The notes: generated by a model from the sequence alone, not told the origin. Counted from the first letter of the stretch, positions 36,851 through 45,813 are shown. The stretch: DNA of 64,000 nucleotides from Polluticaenibacter yanchengensis (GCA_027854065.1 JAQGEF010000007.1:124001-188000); one strand, 5' to 3'. Made by a program: numbers and translations.

Positions 36851-36920
36851 ACTTCTCACTCCTTACTTCTCACTATTCACTTCTCACATTTCTCTTCTCA
36901 CATTTCACTTCTCACCACCT
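36851..36920. repeat. 14-bp tandem repeat array, five units
   Basis: Units begin at 36851, 36865, 36879, 36893 and 36907, exactly 14 bases apart. Each starts ACTTCTCAC (fourth unit TCTTCTCAC) and has a variable 5-base end. On the minus strand it reads GTGAGAAGT every 14 bases. The last unit lies inside the final codons and stop of the BaiN-like gene (stop at 36905); the rest is its 3' flank. Confidence 0.9.
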
Positions 36921-38152
36921 ATTATCCCTTTCGCCGCTATATAACCGGTTGTCCAGGCATTCTGGAAGTTAAACCCTCCGGTAACGCCATCAATGTCCAA
37001 TATCTCCCCCGCAAAATATAACCCCTTTACCAGTTTACTTTCCATTGTTGCGCTATCCACTTCTTTCAGGTCAATGCCTCCGGCAGTTACAAACTCTTCT
37101 TTAAATGTCGTTTTACCTTTGGCTTCAATCCTGAAGCTACATAAATTCTTGATTAAAAGATTTTGTTGTGCCGCAGGTAATGTGGCCCATTTCTGATCTT
37201 CATCAATGCCTGAATAAAGCAGTAAAAAAGACATTAATCTGGCAGGGAGATTAATAAAGTGCGCATTCACTACTTTCTGAGTCCCTTTTTGCTGGCGGTA
37301 TTCTAAAATATGTGTTCTTAAAGATTCTTCATTAAAAGCCGGCAACCAGTTGATGGTGGCATTGAAATGGTAGTTCTGCTGGTGTAAATCCCTGGCAGCA
37401 ATGGCACTCATTTTCAAAATGGCCGGGCCACTTACACCCCAATGTGTAATTAATAAAGGCCCTTCTGTAACCGCTTTCAGTCCTTCTATTTTCACTTTTA
37501 CATGTGGTACTGCTACTCCCATCAGGTTCTTTATGGGATGATCAGGCAAATTAAATGTGAATAAAGATGGTATGGGTGGTATAATCGTATGGCCCGTGCT
37601 TTTTTCAATCCAGTCGAACTGTTCTATTTTAGGAAACCCGCCACAACTGATACATAATGCTTCAGTTGTTTTACTGTAAGTTTCCCTACCAGTTGTATCA
37701 TAAAGTTGAACCTCCCAAACATTATCAATCTTTTTAAATGATTGCACAATCGTATTCATTACTATCTTAACCCCTAATTTATCTGCCAGACCTATCAGGC
37801 AGTCTATGATTGTTTGAGAGCTGTTAGTAACCGGGAACATCCTGCCGTCGTTTTCACTTACCAGTTCCACACCCTGATGTTTAAACCATGCAACGGTATC
37901 TGTTGTAAAAAAATGGTGAAATGCTTTTTTTAAAAACTTATCTCCCCTGGGATAGTTTTTTATCATGTCAGATATGGAGAAACAGGCATGGGTGACATTG
38001 CATCTTCCGCCGCCGCTTATCTTTACTTTCTGAAGCGTTTTATTTGTTTTTTCATAAATAGTAACCGTCTTTGAAGGGTCCAGTAATTTAATATTTATGG
38101 CACAAAAAAAACCGGCAGCGCCTCCCCCTATAACAAATACTTGTTCTGACAT
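36905..38152 (-). CDS. NAD(P)/FAD-dependent oxidoreductase, BaiN/HI0933 family
   Basis: A 415-residue flavoprotein. The FAD-binding GGGAAG motif opens the protein (FVIGGGAAGFFCAINI), ISGGGRCNVTH is the family hallmark, and the C-terminal FAGEILDIDGVTGGFNFQNAW closes the FAD site. Members are annotated BaiN, RdsA or HI0933-like, and no firm physiological role is established. The reading frame ends GGEK-stop inside a 14-bp tandem repeat array. No operon partner is close. Confidence 0.92.
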   Translation of the reverse strand: MSEQVFVIGGGAAGFFCAINIKLLDPSKTVTIYEKTNKTLQKVKISGGGRCNVTHACFSISDMIKNYPRGDKFLKKAFHHFFTTDTVAWFKHQGVELVSENDGRMFPVTNSSQTIIDCLIGLADKLGVKIVMNTIVQSFKKIDNVWEVQLYDTTGRETYSKTTEALCISCGGFPKIEQFDWIEKSTGHTIIPPIPSLFTFNLPDHPIKNLMGVAVPHVKVKIEGLKAVTEGPLLITHWGVSGPAILKMSAIAARDLHQQNYHFNATINWLPAFNEESLRTHILEYRQQKGTQKVVNAHFINLPARLMSFLLLYSGIDEDQKWATLPAAQQNLLIKNLCSFRIEAKGKTTFKEEFVTAGGIDLKEVDSATMESKLVKGLYFAGEILDIDGVTGGFNFQNAWTTGYIAAKGIIGGEK

Positions 38153-38190
38153 AAAACAAAGTTGCAGCTAATTGCTTAATTTCAAAAAAT

Positions 38191-38230
38191 TAATACTGTA
38201 ATAAAAACACATAATACTGTAACAAAAACA
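38191..38230. repeat. Two direct repeats spaced 21 bp
   Basis: TAATACTGTAATAAAAACA (38191-38209) and TAATACTGTAACAAAAACA (38212-38230): one mismatch in 19 bases. The 21-bp period is two helical turns, as for a regulator bound twice on one face. It lies between the divergent BaiN-like and small membrane protein genes. Confidence 0.6.
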
Positions 38231-38346
38231 AAAATATAATATTTAAATATTTATTTACATCGTGATATAGTTGTAATTTAGGCTTGTATTTAACCTGAAA
38301 CAGAACCGAAAAATCTAATTCAATATATTTTTTTCGGTACAAAATT

Positions 38347-38703
38347 GTGAGAAATTTTATGCGACTTTTATGTAGAATAGCAATATTCTTTTGCGTGAGC
38401 AATGTATTATTTTTAATGATACCAAAGTATAAAAACCTTTTATTTAGCGGTAGTCATAATTACTATATTATGGCTATTTTAATCATATTTATTGCATCAT
38501 TATACAGAATTTTTGAAGCACACAAAAGTAACAGAGATAGACTTGCCTCACACGCCGCTAAGGTCGGGATCAAAGAAAGCCCCGTAAATGTTCGTCCAAA
38601 GTATAATAATACCACTTTGAATGCTATTTATATTATTCTTTTACTGGTAGCATCTTCTCTTATTTATTTTCATATTTATATAAATAATATCAACTTTTTG
38701 TAG
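38347..38703 (+). CDS. Small membrane protein, 118 aa, unknown
   Basis: Three hydrophobic segments (about 7-24, 39-55 and 90-110) separated by a basic loop (EAHKSNRDRLASHAAKVG). The start at 38347 gives GTG; ATG at 38359 (residue 5) is also possible. No family was recognised. Long uninterrupted frame with a plausible composition, but the AT-rich flank and absent promoter leave some doubt. The stop is followed by repeat E2. Confidence 0.6.
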   Translation: MRNFMRLLCRIAIFFCVSNVLFLMIPKYKNLLFSGSHNYYIMAILIIFIASLYRIFEAHKSNRDRLASHAAKVGIKESPVNVRPKYNNTTLNAIYIILLLVASSLIYFHIYINNINFL

Positions 38704-38768
38704 CGCTGTTATAGCAGAATGATGCCATTTAAATAATAATAGCCGGGATAGCATTATTAAATGATGAC

Positions 38769-38936
38769 GGGCTGCGGGATATAACAGGTGGCGAGGCACG
38801 AGCCAGTATTTTGTACGGCTTAATTTACAGATGGCTAAAAATGGGTTGGCCCAGCGCCTGTAAAGCTGCGTACAAAATACCTGGCCTGTTGTAGCCCGAA
38901 CTGATGCTTAACAGGCGTTCAAAAGACGAGAGCCCC
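38769..38936. repeat. Interspersed repeat, family E, copy E2
   Basis: 168 bp starting GGGCTGCGGGATATAACAGG and ending ACGAGAGCCCC. It has the same outer blocks as E1 (GTGGCGAGGCACGAGCCAGT) but a much longer centre: GTATTTTGTACG pairs with CGTACAAAATAC (about 38815 and 38872). It lies 3' of the minus-strand rpsG gene and its terminator and is convergent with the small membrane gene. Confidence 0.85.
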
Positions 38937-38959
38937 AATATAAAATATAAATGTATAAA

Positions 38960-38992
38960 AAAAGTCCTGATGGAGAACCATGCAGGACTTTT
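38960..38992 (-). terminator. Terminator of the rpsL-rpsG operon
   Basis: Stem AAAAGTCCTG / CAGGACTTTT with a 13-base loop and a run of A on the plus strand (T on minus), 30 bases after the rpsG stop. Confidence 0.85.
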
Positions 38993-39022
38993 ATATCTTT
39001 ACTTCCACCAGGGAAGATTCCA

Positions 39023-39490
39023 TTAGATACGGAAGTGGCTGAACGCTTTGTTAGCATCTGCCATACGGTGAGTATCTTCTTTCTTTTTGAAAGCAGCACC
39101 TTCACCTTTAGAAGCAGAAACGATTTCATTAGCTAATTTATCTGCCATGCTGCGACCATTACGCTCGCGGCTGAAACGGATTAACCATTTGATACTTAAG
39201 CTAATTTTACGGTCAGGACGTACTTCTGAAGGAATTTGGAAAGTAGCACCACCAATACGGCGGCTACGAACTTCTACAGCAGGAGTTACGTTTTGTAAGG
39301 CTTTACGCCAGATTTCATAACCGTTTTCACCTGTAATTTTGCTTACTTTATCTATTGCATCGTAGAAAATGGTTAAAGCAATGCTTTTTTTACCATCCCA
39401 CATTAAATTATTTACGAACCTTGTTACCAACTTGTCGTTAAACTTTGGATCTGGAGCAAGAGGTAACTTCTTGGCTTGCGCTTTCCTCAT
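39023..39490 (-). CDS. rpsG: 30S ribosomal protein S7
   Basis: A 155-residue protein of normal length. [18 protein letters not shown] and [18 protein letters not shown] start it; the central [20 protein letters not shown] is the strongly conserved S7 segment; [18 protein letters not shown] and the C-terminal [14 protein letters not shown] follow. It nucleates folding of the 3' domain of 16S rRNA. It lies 37 bases after rpsL. A terminator follows directly; the usual next gene, fusA, is absent. Confidence 0.98.
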   Translation of the reverse strand: MRKAQAKKLPLAPDPKFNDKLVTRFVNNLMWDGKKSIALTIFYDAIDKVSKITGENGYEIWRKALQNVTPAVEVRSRRIGGATFQIPSEVRPDRKISLSIKWLIRFSRERNGRSMADKLANEIVSASKGEGAAFKKKEDTHRMADANKAFSHFRI

Positions 39491-39527
39491 AATATATTAA
39501 ATTGAAAGGAGTCTTAATGAATTAAAA

Positions 39528-39935
39528 TTATTTTTTCTTACCTGCCGGAGCTGGAGCAGCACCTGGTTTTGGACGTTTAGAACCGTATTTAGAACGGCTT
39601 TGTTTACGATCCTTAACACCTGCAGTATCAAGGCTACCACGAACGATGTGATAACGTACACCCGGTAAATCTTTTACACGACCACCACGGATCAATACGA
39701 TTGAGTGCTCCTGTAAGTTGTGACCTTCACCCGGGATGTAGGCAATAACTTCAATTTTGTTGGTCAAACGAACTTTAGCTACTTTACGTAAAGCTGAGTT
39801 CGGTTTTTTTGGCGTAGTTGTGTACACACGGGTACAAACACCACGACGCTGAGGACAAGCATCTAAAGCCGGGCTTTTACTTTTGGCTTTAATTACCTCA
39901 CGTCCTTTTCTTACTAACTGTTGAATAGTCGGCAT
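39528..39935 (-). CDS. rpsL: 30S ribosomal protein S12
   Basis: A 135-residue decoding-centre protein, with the conserved [18 protein letters not shown] and [18 protein letters not shown] loops. Residues K43, K88 and P91 have the wild-type identities associated with streptomycin sensitivity in other bacteria. The C-terminal tail [11 protein letters not shown] is a lineage-specific extension. It leads a two-gene operon with rpsG after a 195-base leader. Confidence 0.98.
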   Translation of the reverse strand: MPTIQQLVRKGREVIKAKSKSPALDACPQRRGVCTRVYTTTPKKPNSALRKVAKVRLTNKIEVIAYIPGEGHNLQEHSIVLIRGGRVKDLPGVRYHIVRGSLDTAGVKDRKQSRSKYGSKRPKPGAAPAPAGKKK

Positions 39936-40152
39936 TACTATTTTTTTTAAATAATTACGGCAGATTACAAGTAATTAGTTCAATTATATAGGTGTAACTA
40001 ACAGTAAAGAATAAAACACAGAAGGAAACCGGTTGGCAGCTTCTACATTTCAGCCGCTTCTTTAAAGCGTAAAACTATTTGTTTTACAGACACTTACACA
40101 ATTTACTACCCTGCTTGCCGCGTTGAGTTGTTAAAAAATGTCTGCAAATATA
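39936..40152 (-). promoter_or_regulatory. rpsL leader and putative promoter
   Basis: On the minus strand, TATATTTG at 40145-40152 lies in the last codons of the isoaspartyl peptidase gene and would start transcription about 200 bases before rpsL. The leader contains an ACGCTTTAAAGAAGCG hairpin (40056-40075 region) and could carry a ribosomal-protein feedback site; this is inference. Confidence 0.4.
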
Positions 40153-41168
40153 CTACCTTTTTCATTACAAAAGCCACGATACATTCCTGATGTGTTAAAT
40201 TTCATAGAAATATTGCCGTTTTTATCTACCGCTATCAATCCACCATCTCCTCCAAGTGTCTTTACTTCATCTAAAGCGTTCTGGGCTGCCTTGTTAATTT
40301 CCGTACCGGCATACTTTATCTGGTCACTGACAGTTTTAGCAACACTTACCCGTATAAAATACTCTCCCCAGCCGGTACAACTTACTGCGCAGGTGGTATT
40401 GTTGGCGTAAGTACCTGCACCTATAATCGGCGTATCCCCTATCCTTCCATAACGTTTATTAGTCATGCCACCGGTGCTGGTAGCCGCCGCAAGATTGCCA
40501 TGTCTATCTAATGCAACAGCACCCACTGTACCAAATTTGCTATTGGCTACTGCATTGTCATTGACTGCGAGTAACAAGGAATCCCGCATGGAAACATTGT
40601 AACTTGTTTTCTTTTTTTCTGCTTCCTGAACGCGCTTTAAGCCCTGGTAACGCGGTTCTGTGTAGAAATAGGTTGTATCTACTATTTCACAGCCATTTTT
40701 TGCCGCAAATTCGTCTGCGCCTTTGCCAGAAAGCAGCACATGTTCACCGTTCTCCATTACCGCCCGGGCCGCAGCTACAGGATTTTTAACCGTTCTTATA
40801 CCTGCCACTGCTCCCGCCATCAGTGTTTTCCCGTCCATGACAGACGCATCCAGTTCATTTGTGCCTGCATTAGTAAATACAGCACCTTTACCGGCATTAA
40901 ATAAGGGATTATCCTCCAGTACTTTTACGGCTTCTGTGACCGCATCCATTGCGGAGCCTCCTTTCTTAAGAATATCATGACCTTTCCTGACGGCGGCTTC
41001 AATGCCTTCTTTGTAGGCCCGCTCCTGTTCGGCTGTCATCGTAACTTTATTGATAGTGCCGGCACCGCCATGTACAACTATTACAAACTTATTTTTAAGC
41101 GTATCTGTTTTTTGCGCCATTGCCTGTTGTGCGTATAAGAGCAAACCAATAAGGAATAGTTTTTTCAT
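40131..41168 (-). CDS. Isoaspartyl peptidase / L-asparaginase
   Basis: A 345-residue plant-type asparaginase with an added signal peptide (MKKLFLIGLLLYAQQAMA). The precursor is expected to cleave itself before T214 (KFGTVGAVALD), which becomes the nucleophile; VVHGGAGTI near the start and TGGMTNKRYGRIGDTPIIGAG after the nucleophile are signatures. It removes isoaspartyl residues from peptides or hydrolyses asparagine, here in the periplasm or outside. The gene's last codons hold a possible promoter for rpsL. Confidence 0.93.
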   Translation of the reverse strand: MKKLFLIGLLLYAQQAMAQKTDTLKNKFVIVVHGGAGTINKVTMTAEQERAYKEGIEAAVRKGHDILKKGGSAMDAVTEAVKVLEDNPLFNAGKGAVFTNAGTNELDASVMDGKTLMAGAVAGIRTVKNPVAAARAVMENGEHVLLSGKGADEFAAKNGCEIVDTTYFYTEPRYQGLKRVQEAEKKKTSYNVSMRDSLLLAVNDNAVANSKFGTVGAVALDRHGNLAAATSTGGMTNKRYGRIGDTPIIGAGTYANNTTCAVSCTGWGEYFIRVSVAKTVSDQIKYAGTEINKAAQNALDEVKTLGGDGGLIAVDKNGNISMKFNTSGMYRGFCNEKGSIFADIF

Positions 41169-41523
41169 TTGAGACTTTTAGCTTTTAGTAAGGTAAATAT
41201 ACAGCAGTTGCGCCTACTTTGCTCTGTCGTTTCTCCCCTTCTTACCAAATGCCTGTTACACTTATGTGTTATTAATGAACAAGCTGTTATCATAGCTTAT
41301 ATATTTTTAGATGAAAACTCTTTACAATGATGCCCAAAGCACTTCAACAAGAAATTATCTATTGCAAGTGCTTCTAAAAAAAGTAACTCTTTCCATTTAT
41401 TATGGGAAGAAAATCCTATTTTAGCATTTCATGCAACCGATTGCAAAACAAACACCTTTCAGAATTCAAACCTATCACAACTAATCAAATCCAGGATTAG
41501 CTGTAAAAATGAAAATTGCGTAT
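41169..41523. other. Divergent gap without a supported gene
   Basis: About 355 bases between the isoaspartyl peptidase and pectate lyase starts. It has a weak hairpin (AAAGCACTT / AAGTGCTT at 41336-41373, 21-base loop) but no -7 consensus that fits either gene. No repeat-family copy was seen. Confidence 0.4.
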
Positions 41524-43032
41524 ATGAAAAAAACACTTGCAAGTTTAAGCTTGCTGTCATTATTGATTGCCGGTACTACTATTGTGCCGGCCTGTTCTAA
41601 GAAGACTTCGGGAGGCGATACGACTAATCCGCCCAATCCAGACCCCGGACCTACACCTGTTAATGAAACGGCTATTGCTTTTCCCGGAGCTGAAGGCTTT
41701 GCAAAAGATATTACCGGAGGACGTGGTGGTTCTGTTATTAAAGTGACTAATCTGAATGACTCGGGGCCGGGTAGTTTGCGTAATGCGTTAAGTGCTGCCG
41801 GTAAACGATATATTATTTTTGAAGTATCAGGAACGATTACACTTAAGTCTACTTTAAATATCCGAAGTGGTGATGTAACAGTTGCCGGGCAAACAGCACC
41901 CGGTGATGGCATTACTTTAAGAGATTACCCTGTGTACGTGGATGCTGATAATGTTGTGATCCGTTTTTTAAGGTTCCGTATGGGTGATGCTGCTAACCAG
42001 GAAGCAGATGCCTTAGGTGGCCGCTTCAGAAAAAACATCATGATCGATCATTGCTCTATGAGTTGGAGCACCGATGAATGTGTTTCTTTTTATGCGAATG
42101 AAAACACGACTGTACAATGGTGCCTGATTGGCGAAAGTCTTCGTAATTCTGTACATGGCAAAGGTGCACATGGTTATGGCGGGGTTTGGGGTGGTAAAAA
42201 TGCCAGTTTTCACCACAATCTCCTGGCACATCACGACAGCAGGAACGCGCGCCTGGGTGAAGAGGCTGGTAAGGCATTTGCGCTTACTGATCTTACGGAT
42301 ATCCGGAATAATGTTATTTATAACTGGGCGAGCAATAGTTTTTATGGTGGTGAAGCGATGAATGTCAATATGGTGAATAACTATTTCCGTTTAGGCCCTG
42401 CAACGCTTGCTAATAATTCCGGCAGTAAACAAGGCCGTATTTTATCTATTGATAAAAATAAAACTGCCGGTACGGAAGTATATGATATCTGGGGTAAGTT
42501 TTACGTAAATGGTAACGTGGTGGAAGGCGTTGCGAATGCTACCAACGACAACTGGACATATGGTGTTTATAATCAGTTCCATTCTAGTTATGGCACTGTT
42601 TCTGAAGCTGACAAAGCTAAAATGCGCCTTTCAGCACCACACAATATCAATAATAACACTATTACTTATGATGCTGCAAAAGCCTATGAGCAAGTTATTG
42701 CTTATACGGGTGCGTCATTGGTTCGTGATGCTGTTGATTTACGCATTATAGAAAATGTGAAAAACAAAAACTTCTCGTTTGCCGGATCTAATGGCAGCAA
42801 AAATGGTATTATTGATACCCAAAGTGATGTTGGGGGCTGGCCTGAATTGAAATCGCTACCTGCCTTAAAGGATACGGACGGTGACGGGATGCCTGATGAT
42901 TGGGAAACAGCTAAAGGCTTAAATCCGAAAGTGGCGAATGCCAGTGGCAGAAACCTGAGTACAGGTTACGATAATATTGAAGTGTATATCAACAGCCTGG
43001 TGCAACAAATTATCACAAACCAGGTAAAATAG
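41524..43032 (+). CDS. Pectate lyase-like lipoprotein (PL1-type beta-helix)
   Basis: About 502 residues from ATG 41524 (the upstream ATG at 41509 would weaken the signal). Lipobox VPAC gives C24. AFPGAEGFAKDITGGRGG and VTNLNDSGPGSLRNAL are typical of Bacteroidota pectate lyases; IMIDHCSMSWSTDECVS and HHNLLAHHDSRNARLG hold the substrate and calcium region. Residues about 445-460 (DTDGDGMPDDWE) form a thrombospondin-3-like calcium loop. Predicted to cut polygalacturonate by beta-elimination at the cell surface. No SusC/SusD pair is nearby. Confidence 0.88.
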   Translation: MKKTLASLSLLSLLIAGTTIVPACSKKTSGGDTTNPPNPDPGPTPVNETAIAFPGAEGFAKDITGGRGGSVIKVTNLNDSGPGSLRNALSAAGKRYIIFEVSGTITLKSTLNIRSGDVTVAGQTAPGDGITLRDYPVYVDADNVVIRFLRFRMGDAANQEADALGGRFRKNIMIDHCSMSWSTDECVSFYANENTTVQWCLIGESLRNSVHGKGAHGYGGVWGGKNASFHHNLLAHHDSRNARLGEEAGKAFALTDLTDIRNNVIYNWASNSFYGGEAMNVNMVNNYFRLGPATLANNSGSKQGRILSIDKNKTAGTEVYDIWGKFYVNGNVVEGVANATNDNWTYGVYNQFHSSYGTVSEADKAKMRLSAPHNINNNTITYDAAKAYEQVIAYTGASLVRDAVDLRIIENVKNKNFSFAGSNGSKNGIIDTQSDVGGWPELKSLPALKDTDGDGMPDDWETAKGLNPKVANASGRNLSTGYDNIEVYINSLVQQIITNQVK

Positions 43033-43191
43033 TTGCCTTAATTTAGCCTTATTCATTCCTAAGCTATATTGTGCATTAGTCCGGATATATAGTATTCTGA
43101 ATGTGATGAAAAGCTCATAGAACGGTTTTGCCAGGGGAAATTCAGGGTACGTTTAATGGCTTTATAAAGTAGGGATCTTTCCCAAATCAAC

Positions 43192-43234
43192 AAGCCTTGC
43201 CACTTCTTCATAACGGAAAAGAATGGCAAGGCTT
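43192..43234. terminator. Intrinsic terminator
   Basis: Stem AAGCCTTGCCA / TGGCAAGGCTT, 21-base loop, T run on the plus strand; between the convergent pectate lyase and DUF4332 genes, 160 bases after the lyase stop. Confidence 0.7.
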
Positions 43235-43259
43235 TTTGACAATAATATTGAAATAGCAA

Positions 43260-43667
43260 TTAATGAAACACGGCCTGTGGTAAAGTTTTTGCCTGTGCTA
43301 CCATGTCAGTTAATGCATTTAAAGAAGGTACTGTACCTGACAGTCCTTTTGCTTCGTTTACTTCTACCAACTTTTTGTGCAAGTTTTCCGGCACGCGGGT
43401 TGCGAACTCCTTAACGGTATCTACCCCTGCCGCCTCCAGTAATTCGCTAAACTGGCTGGCAATGCCTTTAATACGCATTAAATCGGCATGATTTGTCCAC
43501 GTAAGAATTAATTTTTCTGAAATACCGGTTGTTTCTGCTAACTGAATGCGGCCTTTTTTGGTTCCGGCTACTTGTAATAAATCTTCGGTTGTGTTGACGT
43601 TCGCAGTTTTCAATTTTGCTGCATAAACTTCACCTACACCTTCAATGTCAATAATTTTGTAACTCAT
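43260..43667 (-). CDS. DUF4332 protein (helix-hairpin-helix type)
   Basis: A 135-residue protein with two helix-hairpin-helix-like units: IEGVGEVYAAKLKTANVNT (8-26) and IKGIASQFSELLEAAGVDTV (66-85). These DUF4332 proteins resemble DNA-binding HhH modules. No catalytic domain is attached. The role may be nucleic-acid binding, but this is inference. Monocistronic. Confidence 0.8.
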   Translation of the reverse strand: MSYKIIDIEGVGEVYAAKLKTANVNTTEDLLQVAGTKKGRIQLAETTGISEKLILTWTNHADLMRIKGIASQFSELLEAAGVDTVKEFATRVPENLHKKLVEVNEAKGLSGTVPSLNALTDMVAQAKTLPQAVFH

Positions 43668-43769
43668 GTTTAAGAAATTTCGACCAATTTAAAACATATT
43701 TGATTTCATTCCAATTTTTAAATCGTTAAATTCATTAATCCCAATGTATTATTACCAATAAACTTGTAT

Positions 43770-43777
43770 TATTTTTG
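43770..43777 (+). promoter_or_regulatory. Putative -7 promoter box
   Basis: TATTTTTG fits TAnnTTTG, 20 bases before the ATG at 43798. Confidence 0.5.
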
Positions 43778-43797
43778 CAATTCAATTTTTACAAAGT

Positions 43798-44850
43798 ATG
43801 AAGTTTGAAATTGGTGATAAAGTAATTGTAAAACATAGCAACGACGACGGAATTGTTAAAGAAATACTGAACGATAAAATGGTAATGGTAGAAGTGAAGG
43901 GTGTTAAATTCCCTGCTTATACGGACCAGTTGGATTTCCCTTATTACAAATGGTTTACTGAAAAACCGGTGGTACCTGTGGCTGCTTCGGCACCACGCAA
44001 ATACATTGATGATGTGCGGAAAGAGAAGAAACCGGTTAAACTGGACATTGCTAATGGTGTGTGGCTGGCATTCTTTCCTACGTTTAAAAAGGATGCATTT
44101 GATGATGAAGTGATTGATGCTTTAAAAATTTACTTAATAAACGCTACAGCCGATCATTTGGAATTTTTATATAAATTCAACACGAACAGTCAAACTGAAT
44201 TTGAAATTCAGAATGAGATCTTGCCTAACAGCGATTTCTATATCATGAATATAGATTTTGAACAGATCAATGATGCACCGTCTTTTGAGTTTGAGTTTAA
44301 CCTGAAAGGTAAACCTAATAACAGGGCTGAATACTTCGAGGCGGTTTACAAACCTAAAGCGAAGCAATTTTTTAAAGAAATTGAAAGAATTCAGGCTTCC
44401 GGTGATCCGTTTTACAGTAAACAGCTTTTTGAATTATACCCGGACAAACCCAGCATTGATAAATATTTTGAACCAGAAACAACACTGACCAGAAACAGTA
44501 GTTTGGATAAACTGGCTGCGGCTGGTTTTAAAGTGGTGGGCAATAAAAGAATTTATGGCGAATCGGCTCCTCCTAGCGTTATTGATTTACATATAGAGAA
44601 GCTGACGAATGATTTTAACAACATGGATTCGGGCGAAAAACTGGCTTTTCAGTTAAGCGCACTGGAAAAGTACCTGAACCGTTGTGAAATGAATTTCATG
44701 AAACATGTAACGATTATACATGGTATTGGTAAGGGCCGTTTGAAAGAAGAAATTCATGAAGTGCTTAAACACAGGGAGAGCGTGAAGAACTTTGTGCAGC
44801 AACATCACGCCTGGTATGGTAATGGTGCAACAGAAGTTTATTTTAAATAA
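43798..44850 (+). CDS. DUF2027 / Smr domain protein
   Basis: A 350-residue protein. The N-terminal 55 residues (IGDKVIVKHSNDDGIVKEIL) form a small SH3-like barrel as in DUF2027. The middle (95-215) is beta-rich. The last 85 residues are an Smr domain: VIDLHIEKL gives the DLH motif and HVTIIHGIGKGRLK the HGxGxG motif, known from MutS2 as nuclease residues. Smr proteins act on DNA junctions or mRNA and stalled ribosomes. Common in Bacteroidota but not characterised. Confidence 0.88.
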   Translation: MKFEIGDKVIVKHSNDDGIVKEILNDKMVMVEVKGVKFPAYTDQLDFPYYKWFTEKPVVPVAASAPRKYIDDVRKEKKPVKLDIANGVWLAFFPTFKKDAFDDEVIDALKIYLINATADHLEFLYKFNTNSQTEFEIQNEILPNSDFYIMNIDFEQINDAPSFEFEFNLKGKPNNRAEYFEAVYKPKAKQFFKEIERIQASGDPFYSKQLFELYPDKPSIDKYFEPETTLTRNSSLDKLAAAGFKVVGNKRIYGESAPPSVIDLHIEKLTNDFNNMDSGEKLAFQLSALEKYLNRCEMNFMKHVTIIHGIGKGRLKEEIHEVLKHRESVKNFVQQHHAWYGNGATEVYFK

Positions 44851-44867
44851 TAATACTTTACTAAAAT

Positions 44868-44900
44868 AAAATGAGTCCGATATTCCATCGGACTCATTTT
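44868..44900 (+). terminator. Intrinsic terminator
   Basis: Perfect 14-bp stem AAAATGAGTCCGAT / ATCGGACTCATTTT, loop ATTCC, T run. A second smaller AGTCCA / TGGACT pairing at 44941-44963 lies beside the convergent gene's end. Confidence 0.9.
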
Positions 44901-44973
44901 TATAAAAATTAAATTTAAGTTTGTCCAACTTTTTGGGAGCAGTCCAATGATAATAAATGGACTCTTTTTATAA

Positions 44974-45813
44974 TTAAAGTGTTTTAATTAAATCTTTGGC
45001 CATATTCTCATACTGAGAATTTTGAGCAGCTTTTGCTAATTCAATTGTTTTTTCAGCAGATTTTTTGGCTTCTGCTTTCTTACCTAATTTAGCAGCAATT
45101 CGGGCATTTAATAAATGTAACCAGAATGCATTCCCATTTTCTTCAACTGCTTTTTGAGACCATTCGTATGCTTTGTTTAAGTCCTTACCATTTTCAAAAT
45201 AATACTGAGCGGCATCTCTATATGGCTTTTTAGTTACAGTTTGGTCTGCAAACGCTTTTTCTATGTTCGCCATTACTAATTCGTCTGTATTGGTTGTAAT
45301 AGTGAAGGAAGCAAAAGTATTTTCCCATGCCATTTGTAAAGTCATGCTGGAATTGGTGATATCGCCAAAGTCTAAAGTTAGCGTTTCCATTGGTGCCGTT
45401 AAAGGATAGACTTTGGATTTTACACGTACGATATCATTTTCAGCCTTATAAGACGCAGCGTTTGTTACATTTAAATCTGAAGTGATGATGAATGTCCATT
45501 CGCTTTTACCAGGTATGGACAGTAAACCGTACTTACCTGCCTTGATGCTTTTTCCTCCAATGACTACATCGTTTGAGAAGTCCAAAATGGTTGCCCCATT
45601 AGCACCTGTGCGCCATACAACACCGTAAGGCTCAATGTTTCCGAAAATTTGCCGACCTTTTACAGACGGACGTGAGTAGCTTAATTCTACTGTACCAACT
45701 CCAAACTGTTGTTTTATAGTTTGAGAAGTGGATGGTGCAGGGAACTTGATACTTTGCGCCTGGCTTATACTCATTGATAATACCAAAGCGGACAACAAGC
45801 AGATTTTTTTCAT
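44974..45813 (-). CDS. DUF2911 family secreted protein
   Basis: About 279 residues from the ATG at 45813, where a signal peptide begins (MKKICLLSALVLSMSISQAQ); the longer frame upstream is unlikely. The DUF2911 core is clear in VELSYSRPSVKGRQIFG, VWRTGANGATILDFSNDV and KAGKYGLLSIPGKSEWTFI. The last 90 residues are helical and TPR-like (EWSQKAVEENGNAFWLHLL). Function unknown; the family is frequent in Bacteroidota envelopes. Confidence 0.85.
   Translation of the reverse strand: MKKICLLSALVLSMSISQAQSIKFPAPSTSQTIKQQFGVGTVELSYSRPSVKGRQIFGNIEPYGVVWRTGANGATILDFSNDVVIGGKSIKAGKYGLLSIPGKSEWTFIITSDLNVTNAASYKAENDIVRVKSKVYPLTAPMETLTLDFGDITNSSMTLQMAWENTFASFTITTNTDELVMANIEKAFADQTVTKKPYRDAAQYYFENGKDLNKAYEWSQKAVEENGNAFWLHLLNARIAAKLGKKAEAKKSAEKTIELAKAAQNSQYENMAKDLIKTL

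Noticed and set aside
41336..41373. Hairpin AAAGCACTT / AAGTGCTT upstream of the pectate lyase gene
   Set aside because: Only 8-9 bp with a 21-base AT-rich loop and no T run; could be chance.
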